The notes under the pieces were generated by a model. The model did not search any database, had not been told where the DNA came from, and saw nothing but the letters and a program-made list of their open reading frames with translations. 64,000 bases of DNA from Cellulophaga sp. BC115SP. Its GTDB lineage: Bacteria > Bacteroidota > Bacteroidia > Cytophagales > Spirosomataceae. Location: assembly GCF_009905545.1 (NCBI RefSeq), contig NZ_JAAALB010000009.1, positions 1 through 64,000 of the forward strand. The letters run 5' to 3'. The position numbers and the translations under genes are program-made. This document shows positions 9,205-22,034 of this stretch, one piece after another (within the stretch, counting starts at the first letter, position 1; each line of letters opens with the position of its first letter).

Positions 9205-9462
9205 TTACGCCGTTTGAGCAACTGTATTACTGAATGATTCTTGTAATACTGCCGACATCAAACGCTCAAGCTCGGCTTGTTGGGCTTTGTTTTCAGCTTC
9301 TAAAGCACTTACCTTTTCTAATAAACCTTCCACCTTGGCTACAATGGCTTGTTGCTCGGAAAGAGGGGGAAGGGAAATTAGAGTAAACAATACCGTGTTT
9401 CTATCTATTGCAGCCCATAAAGCTATTTTAGATTTTTTGTCACGGGTGAATAAATAATTCAC
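9205..9462 (-). pseudogene. Remnant of type I restriction specificity subunit HsdS
   Basis: 85 codons encode LPPLSEQQAIVAKVEGLLEK followed by a heptad-rich helix ending in a short tail. This is the characteristic C-terminal end of the second target-recognition domain plus conserved helix of HsdS (S subunit of type I restriction-modification). Complete HsdS proteins have about 400 residues, so only the last fifth is left. No HsdM or HsdR gene lies in the window. The upstream 24 residues do not look like an intact recognition domain. It is best read as a decayed fragment of a lost defence island or a recombination scar. Confidence 0.75.
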
Positions 9463-9572
9463 CCGCTAATTGAAACCGTTATTTAAGACACAATCCTATT
9501 GTTAACTATGGCGCTAAATTGGTGTTTAGGTTCACCTTAAGCATCTTGTCTAACCAGTCTTTTATACGAACT

Positions 9573-10598
9573 CTACTCCTCTTCAACCTTTGTTTTGGCT
9601 AAATAAGCCTTCTGACTTATTTCCATGATTAATTCATCAAGTTCATGGGCAGAAGTAATGATATGTTCAAAAAACATTCGCTTTTCGATTTCTGGCATCA
9701 ATTTATTGTGTTCAAACATCTGAATAATTCCCATGATTCGTGCTAAGGGGGCTCGTACCAAATGTGACTGAATCCATGCTATCTCACTAAGATTTCTATT
9801 CTGTAACTCGATAGACTCGATGTATTTGATTTTTTCGGTAATATCGTTGGCTAATACTACCCGTGCTTTTCGACCTTTATAATTAATTGGGTTGGCTCGG
9901 ATTTCGACTAAAATAATTTCACCATTTTTTTTGAGATGCTTAAATACTCCAACTGCAAAATACGGATTTACGACGCGTGTTTCTTTTACTTCTTCCATCA
10001 AAACAGGTATTTCCTCTGAAGGACGAATATCTGATATTTTCATTGATAAAAATTCTGAACGATTATAGCCATAATGTTTGATAGCGGCTAGATTGACATC
10101 CATAAAATCGAGCGTTTCCAAATCAAAAACCCACATGGGTTGCGGACTAAAGTCAAAAAGCTCGTTGTAGCGCTGTTCTGAATCGAGTAATTCTTGGCGC
10201 TTTTTACGGCGCTCAATACAATAAATGATACTTTTATATAGGGTGGTAGGACGTAAATCGTCTTTTATGAGATAATCATCAACACCCGAAGCGATTGATT
10301 TTACACTAAATGCTAAATCGGAGTTGCCAGATAAGATGATCACTGGAAAATCTTTGGAAATCAATAAAACAGCATCAATTAACGATTGACCACTTTTATC
10401 GGGCAAATACAAATCGAGCAGAATCATATCAAACTTTTCTTCAGGCTTTTGCAAAACTACTTGTGCCTGTCTGAAAGTTTGACAATGCGTGATTTGCGGC
10501 TCACGCATCATATCGTGGAGATAATCCTTAATAAGGATAAAATCTCCCATATTATCTTCAATGATAAGTACTTTGTAGGGAAATGGGTCTCTATGCAT
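9573..10598 (-). CDS. Receiver-PAS protein with histidine-kinase dimerization domain but no ATPase
   Basis: 341 residues. Residues about 8-125 are a CheY-like receiver (IEDNMGD acidic pocket, LLDLYLPDKSG phospho-acceptor, Lys in LIKDD). A PAS domain covers about 140-255. The end (about 260-335) resembles a HisKA/DHp helical hairpin with SHLVRAPLARIMGI in place of the H box. The HATPase domain that should follow is missing; the protein stops normally. It may act as phosphotransfer or dimerization partner of the multi-PAS kinase encoded upstream. Its start overlaps the end of the CheY-like gene by 8 bp, so translation is coupled. Confidence 0.85.
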   Translation of the reverse strand: MHRDPFPYKVLIIEDNMGDFILIKDYLHDMMREPQITHCQTFRQAQVVLQKPEEKFDMILLDLYLPDKSGQSLIDAVLLISKDFPVIILSGNSDLAFSVKSIASGVDDYLIKDDLRPTTLYKSIIYCIERRKKRQELLDSEQRYNELFDFSPQPMWVFDLETLDFMDVNLAAIKHYGYNRSEFLSMKISDIRPSEEIPVLMEEVKETRVVNPYFAVGVFKHLKKNGEIILVEIRANPINYKGRKARVVLANDITEKIKYIESIELQNRNLSEIAWIQSHLVRAPLARIMGIIQMFEHNKLMPEIEKRMFFEHIITSAHELDELIMEISQKAYLAKTKVEEE

Positions 10599-11028
10599 GA
10601 TAACTTGGCGGTAATTGGACTAAGGATAGCCAAAAGTTCTCAATTTGGTTTACAGTTATTTGAAACGATTTTACATCTACAGGCTTAGTAATGTAGCAGT
10701 TAGCATGGTTTTCGTAAGCCATACTAACATCTTTGGGCGTCGACGAAGTCGTAAACATCACTACGGGAATATGCTTAATATGTTCAGTATTTTTGATAAA
10801 TCGTAATACTTCATGTCCATTCTTCTTGGGAATATTTACATCCAATAGTACAAAATCTGGTAGAACTTCATGAACATATTTTCCTTTTTTTGTTAAAAAA
10901 TCCATCGCTTCTTTTCCGTTTCGAACAACGCTCAATTTATCGACGAGGGATGAATGCTCAAAGGCTTCTTTAGTAAGAAGAATATCTCCTTCATTATCTT
11001 CAACTAATAGGATGTGTCCTTTTTTCAT
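10591..11028 (-). CDS. Single-domain CheY-like response regulator
   Basis: 145 residues forming one receiver domain: LLVEDNEGD acidic cluster, phospho-acceptor in FVLLDVNIPKKNG, Thr/Ser in VVMFTTSS and conserved Lys in YITKPVD. No output domain is present. It belongs to the Rcp1-like type that usually accompanies phytochrome-like or PAS kinases. The gene lies 15 bp downstream of the multi-PAS kinase and overlaps the next gene by 8 bp, forming a three-gene signalling operon. Confidence 0.92.
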   Translation of the reverse strand: MKKGHILLVEDNEGDILLTKEAFEHSSLVDKLSVVRNGKEAMDFLTKKGKYVHEVLPDFVLLDVNIPKKNGHEVLRFIKNTEHIKHIPVVMFTTSSTPKDVSMAYENHANCYITKPVDVKSFQITVNQIENFWLSLVQLPPSYHA

Positions 11029-11043
11029 AGTGTTGCGTGTGGG

Positions 11044-14000
11044 TTATTTTTTTATTGAAAAGTAAAATGTACTTCCGTGGTGTTCGATAGATTCTACCCA
11101 GACTTTTCCGCCCAGCATTTCAATGATTTTTTTGACGATAGCCAAACCAATGCCTGTGCCAGGGTATTCTTCACGGGTGTGTAGACGTTGAAATATGATA
11201 AAAATGGTCTGAAAATATTCTTCTTCAATACCTATGCCATTATCTTTTACCGAAAAAATCCAATGAGTAAGCGTTTCGCTGGCTTCTATTTCTATGACAG
11301 GATTGATATCGGGTTTTCGGTATTTGAGCGCATTGCTAATCAAATTCTGAAAGATTTGTTCGATGCGAAATTTACTCGAAAAAATAACGGGCATCGAGCC
11401 AATCGTAATCTGTGCTTCATTATGTACAATCTCATGATGAAGTACACTTAAGGTATGGTTCAGCACTTCATTGATGTCGACCAACTGTTTTTTTTCTTCT
11501 ATTCGCCCAACCCTCGAAAAGTCCAGCAAATCCAAGATAATCTGTCGCATACGCTTAGCGCCGTCTATGGCATACCAAATGTATTGCTTTCCTCGCTCGT
11601 CGAGAACTGCCTCGTATCTATGTTCAATCTGAGAAAGGAAATTGGTAATCATTCGGAGCGGCTCCTGCAAATCGTGCGAAGCCACATACGCAAATTGTTC
11701 TAATTCGGTATTAGACACTTCCAACTGTTTGATATATTCTTCTAGCTCAAGATTAAGTTTTTTTAGTTCTAATTCTTGTTGCTTTTGAATCGTTATATCA
11801 CGCCCAATCCCTAAGACACCCATAATATCACCTTTTTCATTCTTAACGGGCACTTTGGTCGACTCTAACCACAAATCTGGTTTCCCTGGGGTCTGATGCA
11901 ACTGTCCATAATTAAACAGTGATTCACCAGTTTGAAGAATATGTAAATCATGGTCATATCCGATTTTGCCTAGTTCGTTATCAAACAACTCCAAATCAGT
12001 TTTTCCCAAAACCTCTTGTTCGTTTTCTGCTCCCAAGAATAAATAATCTACGCGATTACTGATTACTTTTCGAGCCTTAGTATCTTTGAAATAAACTGTC
12101 TCGGGCAAATTATCTATTAGTGTGCGCAATAGTTTGCGTTCCTCTTTGATGAGCTGATGAGCATTTTTTTGCACAGTAATATCGCGGGCATATACGCTCA
12201 TAATGTCTTGGGTAGGAAAACAACGAATCTCCACCCATTTGTTAATAGGTTCATAGAAAGACTCAAAGGTCACAGGTGTAAGATTTTTGCGAGCATATTC
12301 AAGATTGGTAAAAATCTCAGTTTCGATACTTCCAGCGAAAACATCCCATATTACCTTACCTACGACTTGCTCTTTTGAGATACCTGTAAGTTTGGTAGCC
12401 TGCGCATTCCAATAAGTCACAACCCACTCTTGGTTGAGCATCAAAAAGGTATCCCCTGTTGTTTCGAGAATATCATTTTTCTGAATAATCACCTCTTGGA
12501 GAGCTAATTCGTTGATTTTTGAATGATTTATATCTTGAATACTTCCATAAAGGCGCTCGCATTTACCGTTGATAAAGTCGGTTTCGCCAATAATTCTAGC
12601 CCAACGCTCGGTGCCATTTGGTAATATTATAATAAATTCTCCGTCCCATGGTTGTCCAGTTTGTATAGCTCTGTCGATACAGAAAAAGGCGCGTTCTCGA
12701 TGTTCCCCCTCTTGATAAACTTCAACGAGTTTGTTGAGTGTGGTCAGTTTAAAATCATCTTGTGAATAGCCAAACACATCATGAATCGTATCTGATACAA
12801 ATATGTATTGAGATTGTAAGTTAATCTCCCAGCTTACTATCTTAGACATCAAACTAGTTTTTCTCAACAATTGTTGGAGCTTTCGTTCCTCCGTAATATC
12901 ACGACCAATGGCTAGTAAATGTTTTCCATCCATGCGCATGGTCGAGCGCCAAGCAATATTCAAAATTGCTCCTGATTTGGTCAAATATCGATTTTCAAAA
13001 GAGTACACTTTCGAGAAATCCTTTTCTGACCTAAAAGCTTCAAGCGTGGGATTTTGGTCTCCTTGAAAGATAAATTCATAGAATTTTTTGCTCAATAGCT
13101 CTTGCTCTGTATAACCCAACAATTCGCTAAATGCAGGATTAACTCTCTTGAAAAACCCATCCAAGCCCAATACACAAATCATATCAGGGGCAAAGTCGAA
13201 TATATGTTTCAATTCTTCTTCAACTTGCTTCCGCTCTATTTCATTAATCAAAAGCTCCCCTAGCTTTTTGAACCAATCTAACTCAAATTCTGAAACTAAG
13301 CCTTTGGGCATTCCTAATGTTAGCACTCCCCAAAGTCCTTTAGGAGTTTGCATCACAATACCTATGACTTTTTTATCAGGTAGTTCAAAGGTTTCGCACA
13401 TTTCTTCCTTTGAAGCAAATGCTTTCATAGCAAAATCTGCACCTGCTTTGGCATCGGGGAATATATAGTTTTGTTGACTCCCAAAGCGTATCATGTCATG
13501 AGTAAAACTATTGAGCCATATCTCAACATTTTTCAAGCCTAACTCATGGGTAATCAAAAGACTCAGTTCTGAAAGGATAAAATTGAGATTTTGGGGTTGT
13601 CTAAATAACGTTCGAACTTTTTCTTTGAACGCCTTTCTCAGTTCTTCATTTTTATAAATTGTTATATCACGTCCTATTGACAGCCATTGAATCAAATTGC
13701 CTGATTTGTCATAAATTGGTGTTACAGAAATACTTAACCAAAACTTTTCACCAGATTTTCTATAATTTAAAAGTGACAGTTGTATTGGCTGGCAATTTTC
13801 CGATGAGGTACGTAAACGATCGATTTGCTCACGATCTGTTTCTGCTCCAGTAAACATCATTGGGCTATTGCCCAGAATTTCGCTCAAAGAATATCCTACA
13901 AGGTCACAAAACGCCTTATTAGCAAATAAAATTTTAGGTTCGGAGCCTTCTTTGAAGGTATCCATGATAAGAATAGTATCGGTGGTATGTGCCACCACCG

Positions 14001-14373
14001 TCTCAAAAAGCTCAGGAAGATAGATACTGCTTTTCTCGGCAATAGTAATGATATGCAATATGTACTGAGTCTGGTTTTCTTCGAAGTAACTATTTTGAAT
14101 TTCGACCTCAGTATTATTCAAACTTATATACACAGTATGGGTAGCCTTAGTAGAGACTGCCTCTTTCAAAGAGTACAAAGTTTCACTGAAATACATCTCG
14201 TTTTGAGAAAATAGAGGCTGTAATTCCTCAAAATTCTGTTGACGAATTTGTATTTCGGTTAATCCTCCTGTGTAGTTCAAATAAGCTATGTTTAGCTCTA
14301 CAACCACAAAGTTATTTTGCTCAACTTTGAAAAGTAGGTAGGGTTTTGAAATATGCTTTATTATATCCAACAT
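11044..14373 (-). CDS. Multi-PAS/GAF sensor histidine kinase
   Basis: 1109 residues without an obvious membrane helix, so probably cytosolic. In order: a degenerate PAS (about 10-110), PAS (120-240), GAF-like (250-380), four further PAS/PAC modules (about 385-500, 500-620, 625-735, 745-870), a coiled linker, a HisKA domain with the H box VASHDLQEPLRM near 900, and a HATPase domain with NLISNALKYR, DNGIGI and GTGIGLAI. HxLQEPLR is typical of phytochrome-like kinases. The second PAS has a flavodoxin-like LOV flavour (NKAFCDLVGYS) but lacks the NCRFLQ cysteine motif, so light sensing is not supported. It is the first gene of an operon with a CheY-like protein and the receiver-PAS-DHp protein. 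Confidence 0.92.
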   Translation of the reverse strand: MLDIIKHISKPYLLFKVEQNNFVVVELNIAYLNYTGGLTEIQIRQQNFEELQPLFSQNEMYFSETLYSLKEAVSTKATHTVYISLNNTEVEIQNSYFEENQTQYILHIITIAEKSSIYLPELFETVVAHTTDTILIMDTFKEGSEPKILFANKAFCDLVGYSLSEILGNSPMMFTGAETDREQIDRLRTSSENCQPIQLSLLNYRKSGEKFWLSISVTPIYDKSGNLIQWLSIGRDITIYKNEELRKAFKEKVRTLFRQPQNLNFILSELSLLITHELGLKNVEIWLNSFTHDMIRFGSQQNYIFPDAKAGADFAMKAFASKEEMCETFELPDKKVIGIVMQTPKGLWGVLTLGMPKGLVSEFELDWFKKLGELLINEIERKQVEEELKHIFDFAPDMICVLGLDGFFKRVNPAFSELLGYTEQELLSKKFYEFIFQGDQNPTLEAFRSEKDFSKVYSFENRYLTKSGAILNIAWRSTMRMDGKHLLAIGRDITEERKLQQLLRKTSLMSKIVSWEINLQSQYIFVSDTIHDVFGYSQDDFKLTTLNKLVEVYQEGEHRERAFFCIDRAIQTGQPWDGEFIIILPNGTERWARIIGETDFINGKCERLYGSIQDINHSKINELALQEVIIQKNDILETTGDTFLMLNQEWVVTYWNAQATKLTGISKEQVVGKVIWDVFAGSIETEIFTNLEYARKNLTPVTFESFYEPINKWVEIRCFPTQDIMSVYARDITVQKNAHQLIKEERKLLRTLIDNLPETVYFKDTKARKVISNRVDYLFLGAENEQEVLGKTDLELFDNELGKIGYDHDLHILQTGESLFNYGQLHQTPGKPDLWLESTKVPVKNEKGDIMGVLGIGRDITIQKQQELELKKLNLELEEYIKQLEVSNTELEQFAYVASHDLQEPLRMITNFLSQIEHRYEAVLDERGKQYIWYAIDGAKRMRQIILDLLDFSRVGRIEEKKQLVDINEVLNHTLSVLHHEIVHNEAQITIGSMPVIFSSKFRIEQIFQNLISNALKYRKPDINPVIEIEASETLTHWIFSVKDNGIGIEEEYFQTIFIIFQRLHTREEYPGTGIGLAIVKKIIEMLGGKVWVESIEHHGSTFYFSIKK

Positions 14374-18058
<3,685 letters not shown>

Positions 18059-18102
18059 TGCAAACAATTTAACTGATGCAGTTAGAAAACTGAGGAAAAA
18101 AT

Positions 18103-18127
18103 TAGTCCACGACTGAGTCTTGAACTA
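18103..18127. repeat. Dispersed palindrome, 'agtccaagact' family
   Basis: The arms 'tagtccacgact' and 'agtcttgaacta' form an imperfect palindrome. The same family occurs at 60777-60803 and 60839-60861, and in part near 5759. Confidence 0.5.
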
Positions 18128-18174
18128 GTGATTGCATGGCAAGTCATTTTTTATTTTCCCTATAGATAAAAACT

Positions 18175-18211
18175 AAAAATTGCGAGATTATCGGATAATC
18201 TCGCAATTTTT
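18175..18211 (+). terminator. Hairpin terminator after the GH2 gene
   Basis: A perfect hairpin with arms 18182-18191 (gcgagattat) and 18195-18204, extended by A and T runs on both sides. It can serve both the GH2 gene and the convergent membrane protein gene. Confidence 0.85.
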
Positions 18212-18259
18212 AGTATTCAAATAATATTGATGCTAGTTTTGCCTTATGGATTCTATCTC

Positions 18260-18733
18260 CTACCACGAAAAAACTCGAAAATTTGGTCGGCTCGTCAGCG
18301 GTGAAAATGACCAAGGTATCGAGCTAATAATCAGTAAAAGTGCGATGCCAAACCAAAAGAACATAGTACTATGTTTTCTATAATCGCCGTCTTGCTTTTT
18401 GACTTTCGACGAACCAATTGTTAGTATAATTACAGCCGAAATCATGACTGTAATGTGTTCCATTCCAAAAAAGCGAATCTGTCGCTCATGCACTGCCTTT
18501 CCAAAATTATTCCAGAAATAACTAACAATCGGGCTTACGGCATACAAAACTACGCCGATTGTTAGTTGAATATGTGCTGAGATTACAGTTAATAGCCGAA
18601 GTTGATCATCTTTTCTTGAAAAAACCAGTTTGTCTTTTTTTCCAATATACGTACGAAAAACACTAGTTATTAAAGTTACTAGCACCACCCATCTCCAAAA
18701 CGAATGAAAAGCCAAAAGAAAGGAATAAAGCAT
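18260..18733 (-). CDS. Small four-helix membrane protein, cytochrome b-like
   Basis: 157 residues with four predicted membrane helices (about 5-25, 45-68, 88-106, 122-142). Conserved-looking features are FHSFWRWVVL at the start, RQIRFFGMEH before helix 3, and a final RPNFR. These match a Bacteroidota family often annotated as 'cytochrome b', with His residues (His10, His54, His82, His94) that could bind haem. The function is not established. It is transcribed alone, convergent with the GH2 gene. Confidence 0.65.
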   Translation of the reverse strand: MLYSFLLAFHSFWRWVVLVTLITSVFRTYIGKKDKLVFSRKDDQLRLLTVISAHIQLTIGVVLYAVSPIVSYFWNNFGKAVHERQIRFFGMEHITVMISAVIILTIGSSKVKKQDGDYRKHSTMFFWFGIALLLIISSIPWSFSPLTSRPNFRVFSW

Positions 18734-18837
18734 AATTTGAGCATTTATAAATATTAATAAAGTACAAAATTCGAAGAAAAATATTGAACATAACTAATAA
18801 GAATCAGGGTTTATTCCCAGATATATCAGTATATCCA

Positions 18838-18869
18838 TTTGCTAGATTAAAAATGCTGGATTATCTTTG
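18838..18869 (+). promoter_or_regulatory. Bacteroidota promoter for the small DMHCDGKC protein gene
   Basis: TTTG at 18838-18841 and TATCTTTG at 18862-18869 are separated by 20 bp, an exact fit to the Bacteroidota consensus TTTG-N19/21-TAnnTTTG. The predicted transcript starts about 18 bases before the TTG start codon at 18893, so the leader is very short. Confidence 0.7.
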
Positions 18870-18892
18870 TCCAGAAAATTTAGACCAAAATT

Positions 18893-19291
18893 TTGAAGAA
18901 ACAATACAACATAGCGGCTTTGCTTCTTGCTATTCTCCTGTTTATCAGGATGATGGCAGTACCATTGGTGTATGTTGATTACAATCTTCGTAAAGACTAC
19001 ATTATCAAAAATCTTTGTGAGAATCGTTTTAGACCCGACATGCACTGTGATGGTAAATGTTATTTGGCTAAACGTGTGGCAGCTGCTGACCAAAAAGAGA
19101 CTTCAGAAAAAGGAATGGCTTTTGCCAGAATTCTCCTTGAAATTCCATGTATTGTACCTATAATTAATCATAATTTAGTACTCACAAATGATATTATTGA
19201 GATAAAAAAGAAACACTCTTTTCCTATCTACAGCAATAATTACACTTCTATCTATTTCAATTTTCTCCTCAAACCACCGACCGTGGCTTAA
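18893..19291 (+). CDS. Small exported protein with DMHCDGKCYL motif, upstream of a TonB receptor
   Basis: 132 residues from a TTG start, chosen because MKKQYNIAALLLAILLFIRM is a typical N-terminal signal or anchor helix and the promoter lies just upstream. The motif RPDMHCDGKCYLAKR (about residues 47-61) gives a C-x3-C pair with an adjacent His that could bind metal or form a disulfide. The C-terminus reads FNFLLKPPTVA. Proteins of this type are common as unnamed ORFs before iron or haem TonB receptors in this phylum (family knowledge); the function is unknown. The 178-residue protein at 27.7 kb also ends in LLKPP and also precedes a TonB receptor. Confidence 0.7.
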   Translation: MKKQYNIAALLLAILLFIRMMAVPLVYVDYNLRKDYIIKNLCENRFRPDMHCDGKCYLAKRVAAADQKETSEKGMAFARILLEIPCIVPIINHNLVLTNDIIEIKKKHSFPIYSNNYTSIYFNFLLKPPTVA

Positions 19292-19385
19292 TTCCTCATT
19301 TTATTGGATTTTCGGTAGTACTGCATGGCATCAATCTATGGAGTGATAGTACTGTATGAAGGATTTTCTGCTATTTCAGATTTGG

Positions 19386-19473
19386 GATTGCGGATTTCGG
19401 AAATAAGGTTAATTACCTTTATTTTTTAAGAAATGTAAAAGATTACACTTCCGAAATCCAACTTCCGAAATCC
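19386..19473. repeat. Dispersed inverted repeat, 'gattgcggaa' family
   Basis: 'ggatttcggaa' (19392-19402) pairs with 'ttccgaaatcc' at 19449-19459 and again at 19463-19473. A related inverted repeat lies at 42588-42658, and a half copy near 3216. Confidence 0.5.
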
Positions 19474-19494
19474 GAAATAAACGGTATCTGTTTT

Positions 19495-19655
19495 CGGAAA
19501 AATATGCCCCTCGTGCTATTGATCTTTCCAAATAAAAATCAGGTAAGATAAAATCCTACCTGATTCAACTTTCCATTTTCATACTAAGACATTTCGTTGC
19601 ATTTGCTGAAAAACCAGCAAATAGGCACGAGTATGCCTTTAGTACTTTTTTCCAA
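19495..19655 (+). promoter_or_regulatory. Possible structured leader RNA before a TonB receptor gene
   Basis: Three nested pairings are visible. An outer stem joins 'ctcgtgctatt' (about 19510-19520) with 'aataggcacgag' (about 19620-19631), one bulge, and may extend to 'ggaaaaa' (19495) with 'ttttttcc' (about 19646). Inside it are a hairpin 'atcaggta'/'tacctgat' (about 19538-19563) and a hairpin 'atttgctg'/'cagcaaat' (about 19600-19622; its last bases compete with the outer stem). It ends about 25 bases before the receptor start. No known riboswitch signature (B12 box, TPP, FMN, SAM) is seen. It could instead be a terminator plus spacer. Confidence 0.45.
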
Positions 19656-19676
19656 TTTTAAAGTTAAAACATTATT

Positions 19677-22025
19677 ATGTATTTTTTACGTATCCTGTCG
19701 GTTATGCTATTCAGCACAATCGCATTCATCACTAATGCCCAAATCACAGGGAAAGTTTTTGACAGCGTTACTCATGAACCTTTAATCGGTGCTAATATTG
19801 AAGCAAATGGTGCTGGCACAGTTACTAATCAACAAGGTCAGTTTAGTTTAAAAAGTAGTCCAGCTAGTGTAACTGTATCTTTTGTTGGTTATAAAAAAAC
19901 AACGATTTCCACGGCTAATCAAAAGAATATATCAGTTTCGCTAGAACAAGAAATACATGACTTACAACAAGTTATAGTTACTGCAAACCGTGAGGCAAGT
20001 TTACGAACCGAAGCCCCTATTGCCATTAGCAAATTAACACCGAAGCAAATAGAGGAAGCAAAACCTACGGCGATTTATGAAGTGGTGAACAAAACGCCAG
20101 GTGTTTTGATGGTAAACTTAGGTAATGAACAACATTCTATGTCGATTCGCCAGCCTATGACTACTAACGCCTATTATTTGTACATGGAGGATGGTGTTCC
20201 TATTCGTCCAATGGGTGTCTTTAATCATAACTCACTGTTGGAAATGAACCAGTTTACAGTAAGTTCAATCGAAGTCGTAAAAGGCCCTGTATCTTCTATA
20301 TACGGACCAGAGGCTGTTGGTGGAGCTGTAAATTTTATCTCACAAAGACCTACTGCAGTACCAACCGCACGTGCTGGCCTTCAGTTTGACCAATGGGGAT
20401 TCCGACGTGTACAATACGGTGCTGGCGCAACAATTGGCAAGTTGGGTGTGTACATAGGAGGATTGGTATCAGACCAAACTAACTCTTGGATGACAAGCTC
20501 TGACTACACTAAAAATGCCCAATACGCTCGTTTGGAATATCAAATCAATCCGAAAGCTCGCTTGATTTATACTTTATCGTATGCCAAATATAATTCGCAA
20601 ACGAGCGGCAGTGTCGATAGTGTAGCGTTCTATAATCGCCAATATGTAAGTACTACAGATTTTACCTATCGTAAAGCGTACTCACTACGCACTAGATTGA
20701 CTTTTGAAAAAGATTGGGCAAAAGGTTCTCAAACATACATAACCGTTTTTGGGAGAGACAATGAACATGGTCAAAATCCAAGTTATGGTATTCGCTGGAC
20801 TTCGGGAGCTACTACCGCAAGAGGCGAAATCAACTCTAATAATTTTAGAAGTTTGGGCTTGATTACGCAACACACTCAGAAATTTGATTTTCTTAATTCA
20901 AAACTAATCGCAGGAGCAAGTATCGACTATTCTCCAAATGACTACTGGTCATATCAAATCGACTTAGCAGCCAAATTGAGAGCAGATGGAAAATCAGTAG
21001 AGAAATATACCATTACAAAGGAGCGTCCAGATATTAAAATTGCAGATTATAACGCAAAAATCTATAATACAGCGGCCTACTTACAATATGACTTTGAACC
21101 AATTCAAAAATTGCATGTGTCGGCAGGATTGCGCTATGACAATATGACCTTTGATTACGTAAACAATTTGGACATCGATAAAACCACTGGCTTAGGCATT
21201 GGGGGTGGTAAAACCTATACCAATGTAACGCCTAAATTGGGATTAACTTATGACCTTGGCAATAGCAAAGGAGTTTATTTCAACTACTCGCAAGGCTTTG
21301 CACCTTCTGGCTTAACGGCTATTTTCCGCAAAAGACCAACTCCTGCTGCAAACGGCGATTTGTTTTACTACAACCTTATTCCTGCAACATTCACCAATAC
21401 TGAAGTTGGTGGTTGGGCTTCGTTGTTCAAAAACAAAGTATATATCGACGCCTCGATTTACCAAATGGACGGACGCAACGAATTGTTGAGTATTCGTCAA
21501 CCTGATAATTCAACTGACTATCAGGCAGCAGGTAAAACCGAACACAAAGGAATAGAATTGGGTATCACCTACCGCCCTAGCAAAGACTTATCTATTCGTG
21601 GTGGTGGAACTTACTCCATGCACCGCTTTATCGAATTTACGTTGAGCCAAAAAGCTACAGATGCGATCAAAGATGTAAACGGAATGGATATGCCTTCGGC
21701 ACCCCGTTGGATGTGGAATACCGAGGTTAGTTACTATCCTACGTGGTTTAAGGGCTTAAGAACCGCTTTAGAATGGCAACATGTTGGACAATGGTATCAA
21801 AACCAAATCAATACCGTGACTTACGGTGGATATGATTTAGTCAACTTCCGTGTTGGTTATCGTTGGAAAGGCTTTGAGGTATTCACCAACATCATGAATG
21901 CCACTGATGCACTTTATGCCACCAATGCTACAAGAGGTAACGCTTCTACCGACCGTACTACCTTCACTCCTGCGGCACCACGTACTTTTGTGATGGGAAT
22001 TCAATACAGTTTTATCGGAAAATAA
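19677..22025 (+). CDS. TonB-dependent outer-membrane receptor with carboxypeptidase-like N-domain
   Basis: 782 residues. A signal peptide ends at about 22 (TNAQ), then a CarboxypepD_reg-like domain (about 23-100, ITGKVFDSVTHEPLIGANIE), a plug domain (about 110-225, with IEVVKGPVSSIYGPEAVGGAVNF) and a 22-strand barrel ending in an aromatic residue pattern (MGIQYSFIGK). Two PepSY membrane proteins follow in the same direction, a combination typical of iron-siderophore or haem uptake. The ligand itself cannot be read off. A 12-bp hairpin separates it from the next gene. Confidence 0.9.
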   Translation: MYFLRILSVMLFSTIAFITNAQITGKVFDSVTHEPLIGANIEANGAGTVTNQQGQFSLKSSPASVTVSFVGYKKTTISTANQKNISVSLEQEIHDLQQVIVTANREASLRTEAPIAISKLTPKQIEEAKPTAIYEVVNKTPGVLMVNLGNEQHSMSIRQPMTTNAYYLYMEDGVPIRPMGVFNHNSLLEMNQFTVSSIEVVKGPVSSIYGPEAVGGAVNFISQRPTAVPTARAGLQFDQWGFRRVQYGAGATIGKLGVYIGGLVSDQTNSWMTSSDYTKNAQYARLEYQINPKARLIYTLSYAKYNSQTSGSVDSVAFYNRQYVSTTDFTYRKAYSLRTRLTFEKDWAKGSQTYITVFGRDNEHGQNPSYGIRWTSGATTARGEINSNNFRSLGLITQHTQKFDFLNSKLIAGASIDYSPNDYWSYQIDLAAKLRADGKSVEKYTITKERPDIKIADYNAKIYNTAAYLQYDFEPIQKLHVSAGLRYDNMTFDYVNNLDIDKTTGLGIGGGKTYTNVTPKLGLTYDLGNSKGVYFNYSQGFAPSGLTAIFRKRPTPAANGDLFYYNLIPATFTNTEVGGWASLFKNKVYIDASIYQMDGRNELLSIRQPDNSTDYQAAGKTEHKGIELGITYRPSKDLSIRGGGTYSMHRFIEFTLSQKATDAIKDVNGMDMPSAPRWMWNTEVSYYPTWFKGLRTALEWQHVGQWYQNQINTVTYGGYDLVNFRVGYRWKGFEVFTNIMNATDALYATNATRGNASTDRTTFTPAAPRTFVMGIQYSFIGK

Positions 22026-22034
22026 TTCATAAAG

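Noticed and set aside
13659-13853. ORFs opposite to the multi-PAS kinase
   Set aside because: Typical antisense shadows of a long gene; no start context, no family resemblance.
11800-14000. LOV-type light sensor in the multi-PAS kinase
   Set aside because: The flavin-binding Cys motif (NCRFLQ) is missing from the PAS domains.
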